Virus record (IMG/VR): IMGVR_UViG_3300032931_000315
Coordinates: 1-23,914 of that record
Direction: 5' to 3' (one strand)
DNA from: a virus
DNA: 23,914 bases
The notes beneath the pieces were generated by a model. That model saw nothing but the letters and a program-made list of their open reading frames with translations. It had not been told where the DNA came from and did no database searches. The first letter of the stretch is position 1. The number at the start of each line of letters is the position of its first letter. Positions 15,122 to 22,168 of the stretch are shown one piece after another. The translations under genes and the position numbers were made by a program.

Positions 15122-16631
15122 CGTCGGTCTCCTGATCGTCGGTTTTGTCGTCAACATCTGAGCCATCGGCCGGCTGTTTGGCTTTCTTACCGTCGTCGCT
15201 CTTGCCCGTCGATAGGCCCGCGAAGAGCCGCCAGTCCACCTCCACGCCCGTATCGTCCTTGATCCGCTTGGCTCGATCTATGGAGTCGCGGATTTCTTTC
15301 TCCCTCAGCTCCACGACCTCTTCGCGATCCTGGCCGCGGCTCTTGCACACCTCCGCGTGCGTCATCACGGCCCGGTCGATCATCATGCCCTTTGCCTGCA
15401 TCTCCTTGAGCTGGTCGATCCAGGGATAGGTCGGCTTGATGAGCGAATACGGAACCTCTCTGCGATTGCCGAACAGACCCTCATCTCTCCATCCCTCGAA
15501 TTGCCAGTCGATGATCGGAGAATAATAAAACGAATCCATCTTTTCCTGCCAGTACAAGAAAGCCTGGTACGCCTGTTCGAGTATGGCGCGGCTCTGGGAA
15601 TAGTTGCTGTTGGTCCAATCGAGCAGGACCAGCTCCAAAGGCAGGCCGACTGGTAAACCCAATAAACGTAAAAATGTTCTCAGGGACTCGGTAAAGTTCT
15701 TGCCTGGAATATTATGGTCGATCCCCTTGATCTCTTCGGCGGGTTTTCCGTGAAAGATCAAGGCGTATTCCATCTCCATCAGTCTCGAACCGAGTTGCCC
15801 GCTCGTATCGGTTCCGGTCTTGTTCGGGTCCTCCTTACTTTCGATGTGGGCGAGTACATCGGCGTTTTCCCTGGTTATACTCACCACGAGCCTGCTCAAT
15901 AGCTGCATCCCGATGGCTTCACTATCGCAGGCATCGTTGATCCGGTGGAGCATCGGGAAAGAAGATTGGAGGGCCGGAACGCCCCGTGTCGAACTGGGCC
16001 GGTCCGTATTGGTCATAAAGAGAAAATCTTTCGGATCGATCTTGGGGGCCCCTTGCGTGGTCAGGTATCCCTGTTCGTTATACCGGCTCACCCAGTATCC
16101 GGTGATCGCGCCGAACATGTTCTTTTCGACCCCCTGCTGCCCTTGTTTGCCGCCATCGATCTGTTCGGCCTCGATGAGCTGGATGAGACGTTTATTCGTC
16201 TTGATGGCCCCGATGTCACCTGTCAGTATCGCCTCGCGCAGGAACATTGCTCCCGTTTCGGCTCCACTGAGCAATCCGCGTATCTCGGGACGGCGATTGA
16301 ATCCATCCCATAAGGATTCGACTTTTCGGTTGAAGTTGGCGTTATCCGTTTTCACCTGCAGACCGAAACCGTTGCCGACGATATAACTGACGGCCCGGTC
16401 GATCATGCCCTTATAAATCCCGTTGTTGCGATAGAAATCCCGGCTCTGGTTGATCAATCGCGGCCGATCATAACGGCTGTGGGCGTCTCCGGCCCCCTGG
16501 GAATAGGACCGGCCCTCCCGCTCGGCAATGGAGGCGGAGCGAAAACCGAGCGCCGTGTAGCGGCCGTGCTGGCCTTCCACGGTGAAGCGGTCCGTCGGTC
16601 TTTCTGCTTTGGGTGTTCGGATCGCGGCCAT
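15114..16631 (-). CDS. Portal protein (lambda gpB family)
   Basis: 505 residues. Recognisable portal features: RLINQSRDFYRNNGIYKGMI followed by DRAVSYIVGNGFGLQ; AMFLREAILTGDIGA; GKNFTESLRTFLRLLGLPVG followed by LPLELVLLDWTNSNYSQSRA; and FEGWRDEGLF. These fit the lambda-type portal family, which forms the dodecameric DNA gate. The acidic C-terminus (DVDDKTDDQETDDE) is lengthy for this family and overlaps the protease start. The ATG shares one base with the gpW-like stop (TAATG). Confidence 0.9.
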   Translation of the reverse strand: MAAIRTPKAERPTDRFTVEGQHGRYTALGFRSASIAEREGRSYSQGAGDAHSRYDRPRLINQSRDFYRNNGIYKGMIDRAVSYIVGNGFGLQVKTDNANFNRKVESLWDGFNRRPEIRGLLSGAETGAMFLREAILTGDIGAIKTNKRLIQLIEAEQIDGGKQGQQGVEKNMFGAITGYWVSRYNEQGYLTTQGAPKIDPKDFLFMTNTDRPSSTRGVPALQSSFPMLHRINDACDSEAIGMQLLSRLVVSITRENADVLAHIESKEDPNKTGTDTSGQLGSRLMEMEYALIFHGKPAEEIKGIDHNIPGKNFTESLRTFLRLLGLPVGLPLELVLLDWTNSNYSQSRAILEQAYQAFLYWQEKMDSFYYSPIIDWQFEGWRDEGLFGNRREVPYSLIKPTYPWIDQLKEMQAKGMMIDRAVMTHAEVCKSRGQDREEVVELREKEIRDSIDRAKRIKDDTGVEVDWRLFAGLSTGKSDDGKKAKQPADGSDVDDKTDDQETDDE

Positions 16632-16900
16632 TATGTCAGCATCCTTCCCTGGGTGAAGCTGGTTCTCTGGACCGTCGTGGTCGAGCCGGCGAGATAGCCC
16701 TCAATTTTCTGGGCTTGGTCCTTCATCGACTCGTAATCGAGCGATTCTCCGTCGCTCGCCATTCGGGCGGCGCGGTTGCCTAAAATGAACCGGATCGCCT
16801 CGAGACAACTCCGTGACTTGGTCGCGTCACCCTCCCAGAGCAGATTATCGTTGTACTGGGCAATGGCGTCCGTGATGCTCGATGCGCTGGTCAGTGACAT
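16631..16900 (-). CDS. Head-tail joining protein (gpW-like)
   Basis: 89 residues from ATG 16900, with GGAAAGG about eight bases upstream. An earlier ATG at 16975 is rejected because it would translate the terminator-like hairpin. The small helical protein (SLTSASSITDAIAQYNDNLL ... IRFILGNRA ... MKDQAQKIEGYLAGS) sits between the terminase/zinc-ribbon genes and the portal, as gpW does in lambda. Its job there is to close the head and provide the tail-binding site. The call depends chiefly on position and size. Confidence 0.6.
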   Translation of the reverse strand: MSLTSASSITDAIAQYNDNLLWEGDATKSRSCLEAIRFILGNRAARMASDGESLDYESMKDQAQKIEGYLAGSTTTVQRTSFTQGRMLT

Positions 16901-16921
16901 TTCTAAACCTTTCCAGGGAAT

Positions 16922-16966
16922 AAAAAAAGCGGCTGAAAGGAGGTTGGGCTCCCAACAGCCGCTTTT
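16922..16966 (-). terminator. Hairpin 2: terminator/attenuator before gpW-portal block
   Basis: Arms AAAAGCGGCTG (16925-16935) and CAGCCGCTTTT (16956-16966), with seven T following in the leftward direction. The loop differs from hairpin 1 at one base. Only 21 bases separate it from the gpW-like ATG, too few for a separate promoter. Confidence 0.75.
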
Positions 16967-17077
16967 CTTATCCAAGTTTTTTCCCGCCCGTCAGCGGAAT
17001 TTCAGTCTCTATCTTTAAGGTTTGTCGACCGCAAAACAATAAAAATGACAGAGAAAAATCATTTTGAACCGAAAATT

Positions 17078-17093
17078 CTTCCAAACTTGGAAG
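17078..17093 (-). terminator. Short hairpin after zinc-ribbon gene
   Basis: CTTCCAA-AC-TTGGAAG is a near-perfect palindrome just after the TAA of the zinc-ribbon gene, followed leftwards by AATTTTC. It is a weak terminator candidate. The remaining spacer to the gpW-like gene shows only hairpin 2. Confidence 0.4.
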
Positions 17094-17097
17094 GATT

Positions 17098-17340
17098 TTA
17101 CACTTTGACGCCCTGGACCCGGTAGCGGTGACGGCAAATTGCCCTCTGGCACTTCCTATACTGCCAACCCATTTTAGGGTCCGTGCGAGCGCAGATCGTG
17201 TCCGTAGTGCCGCATCGGGGGCATTTGCTGACCGTCGGGAAGGACCATTGTTTCTGCTTTTTCTTCGTCTCAGGTTTGGATTTTTCCGCGACGTCCTGGG
17301 GCGGCAAACTCTCATTACTGTTCGGCTCTTCGGTGATCAT
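17098..17340 (-). CDS. Small zinc-ribbon protein
   Basis: 80 residues. A charged, disordered N-terminus (about 35 residues) is followed by a zinc-ribbon-like domain with Cys40, Cys43, Cys64 and Cys69 (CPRCG ... YRKCQRAICRHRYRV). This type of domain binds nucleic acid, or occurs in small regulators such as Ogr- or InsA-like proteins. The ATG has AAAGGAGA six bases upstream, and the gene follows the terminase stop by 15 bases. Its role in packaging or late regulation is not known. Mu Com, a small zinc-finger translational activator of mom, is a loose parallel only. Confidence 0.6.
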   Translation of the reverse strand: MITEEPNSNESLPPQDVAEKSKPETKKKQKQWSFPTVSKCPRCGTTDTICARTDPKMGWQYRKCQRAICRHRYRVQGVKV

Positions 17341-17355
17341 TCAATTCTCCTTTGG

Positions 17356-19371
17356 TTAATATCGCGTTCTAATCGGTTTGGGATTTATTTCTTTGCCTAA
17401 CTTTTCCTCTTGTTTTCTTCGGTGGACGATGTTCACGTAGTCCACGTCCTGCAGGTGGAAGACACCGGCCAGCTCGGCGGCCAGATCGCAATAATTGTTG
17501 GCGTCCAGGAGGTGATTCTCGCGGAAGCCCGGTTTCTTGACCCATACAATGATCTCGCGGCCGCTGCGGGAGCGCTTGACTAATTGGGCCTCGCTGGCTA
17601 ACTGGCGGGCCAGCGATTCGGGCAGATCGCTCGGCAGGTGCATGTAACCGGGACCGGGTCCTTTCTCCTTGTCAAAAAGCGACTGCCAGAACCGATCCTT
17701 GGCCATATCGACGTTCAGATCGAATCGCCGCAGGGCCTTGCCCACGACGTCGCGGGCCTTGTAAAAATTGTTGTGCATCCTATCCCGGCCGTAACCCATC
17801 ACCGGGATCACGGCGCCTTCAGGAAAGCGCAGGCAGAAATCATAGACGACGGTCGATTCTTCATCGCGGTCATCCTGCTGGTACCGGCAATCGATGGCCG
17901 CCCGCGTTGCATAGTACCGGACCGATTCATCCACGGCCGAGACCCATTCGCCCCGCACGTATTTTTCGACGATCTCCCAATTCTCAGCCCGGCCTGTGTG
18001 GCCCGTCTCAATCCGCCCGGCCCACAGCAGCCATTGCTCGTTGCGGAAGCCATAGCCCTTCGTCACGGCCCATACGCAGTCGGTCTGAACGTCGATGCCG
18101 TGGCAAATCATCTGAACACGGCGCGGCACGAGACGTTTCTCCATTGCATAATCCGCCACGTGGGTTTTGAGATGCGTCAGGCTCGTCGCCCGCTCCTTCT
18201 GCTCCCACGCCCGGGCGTGCTGGATATTCGTGAAGGATCTGTAGGCCGAGATGTCCCCGGCTTCCCGCCGTTTGATCGCTGCCACAAACTCATGCGCCAG
18301 TTGATCGACCGTCGTGAACATCGGATCGACCAGGACGGCCGGGATCGTCAGGGCCTTGTACTCGGCATCGTTCCATTGCCCGGCGATCTCGCCATCCGGG
18401 CCTATCGAGTGGCCCTCGGGGCAGGCCCGGCAGCCGGAGATGGCGGCCTTGCGCTCCAATTCGCTCCAGCGGCTGTTGCAATGGGGGCACACGTAGCGGG
18501 CCGTTCGCCGTTTGCCCTTGCCCGGCTCGTAATATTCCACCTCGAAAAACTTATCGTCTTTGTCCTTGTCGATAATCACGTTCTCGAACATGGCCTCGTG
18601 ATACTTGCCGCAGTCGGGACAGACGATATGAATCGACCATTTCTGGCACGCCTCGAAATTCTTATCGGCGATGTCACCCTTATTGCGGGGCCGCGTAATG
18701 AAAAACCGCTTACTGATCGACTCGTAGGTCCGCGTTCCGGCACGCAGGGTCTTGATCGTATCGGAGTCTTCCGTCTGCTCCACGGTCCACAGAACCACCT
18801 CATCGCCACCCAAATACCGGATCGCATCATCTTCGAGCGTGATGGCGCTCGTCGGCCAGCCTAACAGTAATTGCATATTGTCGAGGTCCGTCGGCTCTCC
18901 GATGAGCAGGTTGCGGATGTCCCCGCCCAAGTGACGCATGATGCGCGGTGACTTCTCGAACGCCGGCTTGAGTTTCTTGATCCGTTTTTTGGCCGTGCCT
19001 TCGCTGGGCAGAACGATCTTCATCGGTCCCGGGACCACGTCGATCACGTAGCCCATCCATCCGCCTAATATCGTTGACTTGCCGGTCTGCCGGGCCGCAT
19101 AGACCCAGAGCTCCCGCGTCGTCAGATCGCACAGCCATTCGATCACCGGCCGCCAGAACGGCGTTCGATCCAGCCGCCACGGGCCCGTGAGCCGCGAGGA
19201 TTTCTCCGACAGAACATAATTGCTCTGCATCCAGTCGAGCATGTGCTGCTTCCGACGGGGCGCCAGGACCTCCAAAACCTCCGCAGGCATCGGCATGGGA
19301 CGGAAGTAGGCGAGCGCTTCGGCTCGCCGATTTATGATTTCTGATTGTCGATTTTCGATTGCCTGGATCAT
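17356..19371 (-). CDS. Terminase large subunit (GpA family)
   Basis: 671 residues from ATG 19371, whose ATGA overlaps the stop of the 45-residue ORF; an earlier in-frame ATG at 19455 is less likely. Motifs: Walker A ARQTGKST (about residues 93-100); Walker B-like LGGDEVVLW; a cysteine cluster (IVCPDCGKYHE ... YVCPHCNSRW ... CRACPEG) characteristic of GpA; the nuclease motif GIDVQTDCVWAV; and a C-terminal region with conserved LLDANNYCDLAAELAG. It translocates DNA into the prohead and cuts it; GpA enzymes usually cut at cos sites. The codons for residues 3-16 are repeat-like sequence. Confidence 0.92.
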   Translation of the reverse strand: MIQAIENRQSEIINRRAEALAYFRPMPMPAEVLEVLAPRRKQHMLDWMQSNYVLSEKSSRLTGPWRLDRTPFWRPVIEWLCDLTTRELWVYAARQTGKSTILGGWMGYVIDVVPGPMKIVLPSEGTAKKRIKKLKPAFEKSPRIMRHLGGDIRNLLIGEPTDLDNMQLLLGWPTSAITLEDDAIRYLGGDEVVLWTVEQTEDSDTIKTLRAGTRTYESISKRFFITRPRNKGDIADKNFEACQKWSIHIVCPDCGKYHEAMFENVIIDKDKDDKFFEVEYYEPGKGKRRTARYVCPHCNSRWSELERKAAISGCRACPEGHSIGPDGEIAGQWNDAEYKALTIPAVLVDPMFTTVDQLAHEFVAAIKRREAGDISAYRSFTNIQHARAWEQKERATSLTHLKTHVADYAMEKRLVPRRVQMICHGIDVQTDCVWAVTKGYGFRNEQWLLWAGRIETGHTGRAENWEIVEKYVRGEWVSAVDESVRYYATRAAIDCRYQQDDRDEESTVVYDFCLRFPEGAVIPVMGYGRDRMHNNFYKARDVVGKALRRFDLNVDMAKDRFWQSLFDKEKGPGPGYMHLPSDLPESLARQLASEAQLVKRSRSGREIIVWVKKPGFRENHLLDANNYCDLAAELAGVFHLQDVDYVNIVHRRKQEEKLGKEINPKPIRTRY
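19310..19363. repeat. Repeat-like 5' end of TerL coding sequence
   Basis: A GCGAGC-GCTTCG-GCTCGC palindrome (19310-19327) is followed by short reiterated phrases (ATTTATGATTTCTGATT, GTCGATTTTCGATTG) typical of the dispersed spacer repeats. Translation gives the low-information segment AIENRQSEIINRRAEAL of TerL. Confidence 0.6.
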
Positions 19372-19505
19372 TCCGACTTCAACTTTTTGGCTATGAGAGC
19401 CAGATTCGATGTGAAGGTATCCTTTGTGAGACCACCTAAAAGAAAATCTGTGCACATTGACATAATCAATTCTACATGTTTTTTGAATTCTGCATCATCC
19501 ATCAT
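19368..19505 (-). CDS. 45-residue peptide between TerS and TerL
   Basis: ATG 19505 begins one base after the TerS TGA and has AGGT/AGGTGAC close upstream. The stop overlaps the TerL ATG (ATGA). The peptide MMDDAEFKKHVELIMSMCTD... is helical with a K-rich end and no recognisable domain. Tight coupling on both sides supports translation. A second ATG three bases later is equally possible. Function unknown; a terminase-associated factor is inferred only from position. Confidence 0.55.
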   Translation of the reverse strand: MMDDAEFKKHVELIMSMCTDFLLGGLTKDTFTSNLALIAKKLKSE

Positions 19506-19506
19506 G

Positions 19507-20718
19507 TCACCTACCTTTTTCCTGTTCTGTATCCTGTATTCTGTGTCCTGTCTCCTGTTCTTTGTCACTCTGCGGTCGAATCATTTCGTAAAGTTCGCCC
19601 AGCTTGGCCAGGGCCGGCTCCGAAAGTTTCAACTCCGCCGGGATATGCTGTAGTTTGGCCATCACTTCATCGCGGAAGTCCTCGAGGCGTTCCACGATCT
19701 GCTCTCTCGGCTGGCCGAAGATTCGATTGGCCAGGTCCGAGGCCGCGTTGAAGGCGTTGACGACGTTCTGCATCATCGCCATCTGAAAACCAAGTATCTC
19801 GCCGCGATTGGCCAGCTCCCCTTGTTCCTGCTCTAATTTCAATTGCATGTGTTTGACCTTGACGTCCTGGAAGGGACTCAAGGGACTGATGGCATCTTTG
19901 CCCCGCACGGTCTTCTTAAGTGTGAACTCTTCATACCACGCAATCGCCCGCTGCAGGTCGAATGAGCCATCCGTGTTCTGGGGCAGACCCTTTTCCGTGT
20001 ACCACTGATAGATCGTCGTGCGCGTGACGCTGAATAATTCAGCCATCTGGTTGACGCCAACGCGATTGAAATTAGCCGACGCGGGATCACCCGTCTCACG
20101 CTGGCGGTCCACGGCCCATCTATCCATGAACTTGATCGCCGCCACGTTGCCCTCCCCGGCGGTCTTACGCATATTCTCGCGATTAGTAATGAAGGCGTTG
20201 GCCCTGGCCGATTCCCACAATTCGCCGGCTTCCTTATCGCGGTCGAGAAAATCCCGCAAGGCCTGACCCGACTCGAACTGTGAAAAGCCGAGATCCTTCA
20301 ATCGCTTGGCCGCCTCGTACACTTCAGCAACCGGTCCCAGCTCACAGAGCAATTTCAGCAGCCGCCCGCGGTCGAAGGCGGCACGCAGCCGCGGATGCCG
20401 CTCGAAGTACTTGACCAGGTTCGGCTTGATCCCGGACTGCGCATCCGCCTCGGCGATATCCTTGCAGGCATAACCCAGACGCTGCGCTGCCGCTTCGGTC
20501 AGTTTCGCGGATTGACGATACTTGCCCGCCGGGGCGGGGACGATGGACGATGGACGATTTTTTTTTGCTGCCGGGGACTGCGATTCGTAGCCTTGCAACT
20601 CCGCCAACTCGGCGGCGGTGAGAACCTGGGTTTCTTTGATTTTTCGCAAAAGACTCAAATGTCGCTGTTTTTTTGCGAAATCCACTGCAGAATCGACTAT
20701 TTTGGCGTTTTTTGACAC
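19507..20718 (-). CDS. Terminase small subunit-like (Nu1-type HTH)
   Basis: 403 residues from GTG at 20718. A helix-turn-helix at residues 223-245 (NQMAELFSVTRTTIYQWYTE, then KGLPQN) matches the Nu1/phage packaging type that reads the cos region and recruits the large subunit. Residues 268-330 form long helices (VKHMQLKLEQEQGELANRGE) expected for oligomerisation. It is far longer than Nu1 (about 180 residues); the extra N-terminal half is unrecognised, and residues about 55-66 and 385-403 are coded by repeat sequence. The GTG lacks a good ribosome binding site, so the exact start is uncertain. Confidence 0.75.
   Translation of the reverse strand: MSKNAKIVDSAVDFAKKQRHLSLLRKIKETQVLTAAELAELQGYESQSPAAKKNRPSSIVPAPAGKYRQSAKLTEAAAQRLGYACKDIAEADAQSGIKPNLVKYFERHPRLRAAFDRGRLLKLLCELGPVAEVYEAAKRLKDLGFSQFESGQALRDFLDRDKEAGELWESARANAFITNRENMRKTAGEGNVAAIKFMDRWAVDRQRETGDPASANFNRVGVNQMAELFSVTRTTIYQWYTEKGLPQNTDGSFDLQRAIAWYEEFTLKKTVRGKDAISPLSPFQDVKVKHMQLKLEQEQGELANRGEILGFQMAMMQNVVNAFNAASDLANRIFGQPREQIVERLEDFRDEVMAKLQHIPAELKLSEPALAKLGELYEMIRPQSDKEQETGHRIQDTEQEKGR
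19512..19560. repeat. CCTGT-type repeat forming the TerS 3' end
   Basis: Reiterated CCTGTTCTG, TATCCTG, TATTCTG, TGTCCTG and TCTCCTG units. On the coding strand they give the tail KEQETGHRIQDTEQEKG. Related CCTGT phrases occur at 8003-8050. Confidence 0.7.
20512..20562. repeat. Heptamer/palindrome repeat inside TerS coding sequence
   Basis: Read leftwards this holds ATCGTCC units of seven bases, then CCCGCC-CC-GGCGGG and GCAAGTATCG. It corresponds closely to the non-coding block at 9775-9815. The palindrome on the plus strand is 20525-20538. It encodes roughly RPSSIVPAPAGK. Confidence 0.8.
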
Positions 20719-20725
20719 TTTATTC

Positions 20726-20753
20726 TTGTTTTTTAACGGAAATCGACTACAAT
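20726..20753 (+). promoter_or_regulatory. Possible sigma-70-type promoter for the ASCH gene
   Basis: TTGTTT at 20726-20731 and TACAAT at 20748-20753 are separated by 16 bases. Transcription would begin at about the ATG at 20760, which agrees with the missing ribosome binding site. Based on consensus resemblance only. Confidence 0.35.
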
Positions 20754-20759
20754 AAAACC

Positions 20760-21089
20760 ATGAAAGCTATCTCGATTCAACAACCTTGGGCGACTCTGAT
20801 ATGTGCCGGCATCAAGCGAGCCGAGGTGCGCACGTGGCAAACGAAGCATCGCGGCGATCTGTTGATCGTCTCCAGTAAATATCCTGTTTATCCGGGACTG
20901 CCCGGGGGGATGGCTCTTTGTATTGTCGAATTGATGGATTGCCAACTTATGACCGAAGCGGACTCGACAGATGCTTGTATCCCCTATCAGCCCGGTTTTT
21001 ATGTTTGGCTTTTGGATAATATTCGGCCCCTTGAAAAATCGTTTCGAGTTCGCGGCCAGCAAAAGTTCTACGATGTACGAGTGAGCTAA
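20760..21089 (+). CDS. ASCH-domain protein
   Basis: 109 residues; the only convincing plus-strand gene. The start MKAISIQQPWATLICAGIKR, then AEVRTWQTKHRGDLLIVSSK, is the ASCH signature: a PUA-related fold that binds RNA or modified nucleic acid. Some members, such as YqfB, hydrolyse N4-acetylcytidine. Key positions seen are Lys19, Glu22, Arg24, Thr25 and Trp26. ATG 20760 is chosen over an upstream in-frame start at 20673, which would add sequence opposite TerS without similarity to the domain. No Shine-Dalgarno is seen, so the mRNA may be leaderless. It converges on the ABC-GNAT gene; the two stop codons overlap (21086-21089). Confidence 0.85.
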   Translation: MKAISIQQPWATLICAGIKRAEVRTWQTKHRGDLLIVSSKYPVYPGLPGGMALCIVELMDCQLMTEADSTDACIPYQPGFYVWLLDNIRPLEKSFRVRGQQKFYDVRVS

Positions 21090-22168
21090 CATCTTTTTCC
21101 CGTAATATATTCAAATCTCGCCACAGGGACTCCTTGTCGGCCCGTTTTGCTACGACCAGAATCTGTGTGTCGCGCCGTCCCATGTGGGAAAAACTGATCA
21201 CATCGCCAATTCACGTCTCGATTCAAACCGCGAATCATCGCCGGATGAGCCGAAACAATGCTTAATCGCTGTCCGTCTTTTTCGCATATCTGGCCCAACA
21301 TTCGCAATACGGCGCGTCCTATCCCCACCCCCTGATAATCGGGCAGTACAACGAGACGATGAACTCTACGAATGTTCGCATGACCCATAGACTGCAATGT
21401 CGCCGCGAAGGCAACAATCTCATCACGCCAGAACGCCGCATACGTTCGACTGCATCGCACAAGAGTCCCGCTTAAATAGTGATGCGGCGCAAACATGTTC
21501 CATAATTCTTTGGGCGCACGATACAACTGTAGCTCGATTTTGGGTCGCCGAAGACGCTCCCGTGAAAAAGTCCATGATTTTGTGTCGAATGTCCAGTCGC
21601 TTCCCAGCCATTGGGCAATATCATAATGGCAGGAAACAGCAATCATTCGCATCCGGCGGCGCCGAATGGCTTTACTTATCGCATGAGAGGCAATCTGCGC
21701 CACCTGTCGATCCACGACGCTGCTGAACTCATCGATAACGATCATCGTTTTGTCCGCGTATTGCACCATGGCTCGCGCCATTTCTGCGCGGAATTTCTCG
21801 CCCGTGCTCAAAACCTTAAACGGCTTGCACCAGCTCGGGGGACTGCTGAACCCGACAGCGTTCAGCGCCGCGATACAATCCGACGTTGTCGCTGACTTCG
21901 GAAACCCGTCGAGTATGGATTGATCGAGGGGCCAGTCAAATTCTTTGTGCACGTATTCGCCAAACAACTCGCGAGCAATCGTACTTTTGCCCGAGCCGCT
22001 CGGACCTACAATCAATCCGATACGCCAATCAAAATTCTCGATTGGCAACTCAACATGCCAGCTATGTCTTAATTTCTTTTCGAGAGGTAGATCGAATATC
22101 GTGCGTAGTTGTTTGACGCGAAAAGTCTGAACATAATTTATCTCTCTCACAATGTCAACAGTCGGCAT
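21086..22168 (-). CDS. ABC-type ATPase fused to GNAT acetyltransferase
   Basis: 360 residues. N-terminal ABC ATPase: Walker A GPSGSGKST (55-63), signature LSTGEKFR (120-127), Walker B TMIVIDEF (141-148), D-loop-like SSVVD and switch histidine His181. C-terminal GNAT domain from about 215, with an HHYLSG box (229-234) and motif A LPDYQGVGIGRAV (275-287) for acetyl-CoA. There are no membrane segments, so it is not a transporter. This architecture corresponds to COG2401 (ABC-type ATPase fused to a predicted acetyltransferase). The HHYLSG box resembles Mom-like DNA-modifying GNAT proteins (inference). The gene overlaps the ParB-like gene by 22 bases, so they are co-translated. Confidence 0.85.
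   Translation of the reverse strand: MPTVDIVREINYVQTFRVKQLRTIFDLPLEKKLRHSWHVELPIENFDWRIGLIVGPSGSGKSTIARELFGEYVHKEFDWPLDQSILDGFPKSATTSDCIAALNAVGFSSPPSWCKPFKVLSTGEKFRAEMARAMVQYADKTMIVIDEFSSVVDRQVAQIASHAISKAIRRRRMRMIAVSCHYDIAQWLGSDWTFDTKSWTFSRERLRRPKIELQLYRAPKELWNMFAPHHYLSGTLVRCSRTYAAFWRDEIVAFAATLQSMGHANIRRVHRLVVLPDYQGVGIGRAVLRMLGQICEKDGQRLSIVSAHPAMIRGLNRDVNWRCDQFFPHGTARHTDSGRSKTGRQGVPVARFEYITGKRC

Noticed and set aside
16901-16975. Longer gpW-like protein starting at 16975
   Set aside because: It would be translated through hairpin 2, and the ribosome binding site GGAAAGG fits ATG 16900.
17638-18864. Long plus-strand open frame of 408 codons opposite TerL
   Set aside because: It lies fully antisense to a motif-rich terminase gene and has low-complexity Arg/Pro/Ala composition typical of a shadow frame, with no recognisable domain.
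20673-20759. Longer N-terminus for the ASCH protein
   Set aside because: It adds residues opposite the TerS start that do not belong to the domain; the ASCH pattern begins exactly at ATG 20760.
20719-20759. cos site upstream of TerS, as in lambda
   Set aside because: The gap is only 41 bases and no paired nicking-site dyad is visible; the cos site may lie outside the window.
21086-22168. ABC transporter subunit
   Set aside because: No membrane segments, no permease gene nearby, and a GNAT domain follows the ATPase domain.
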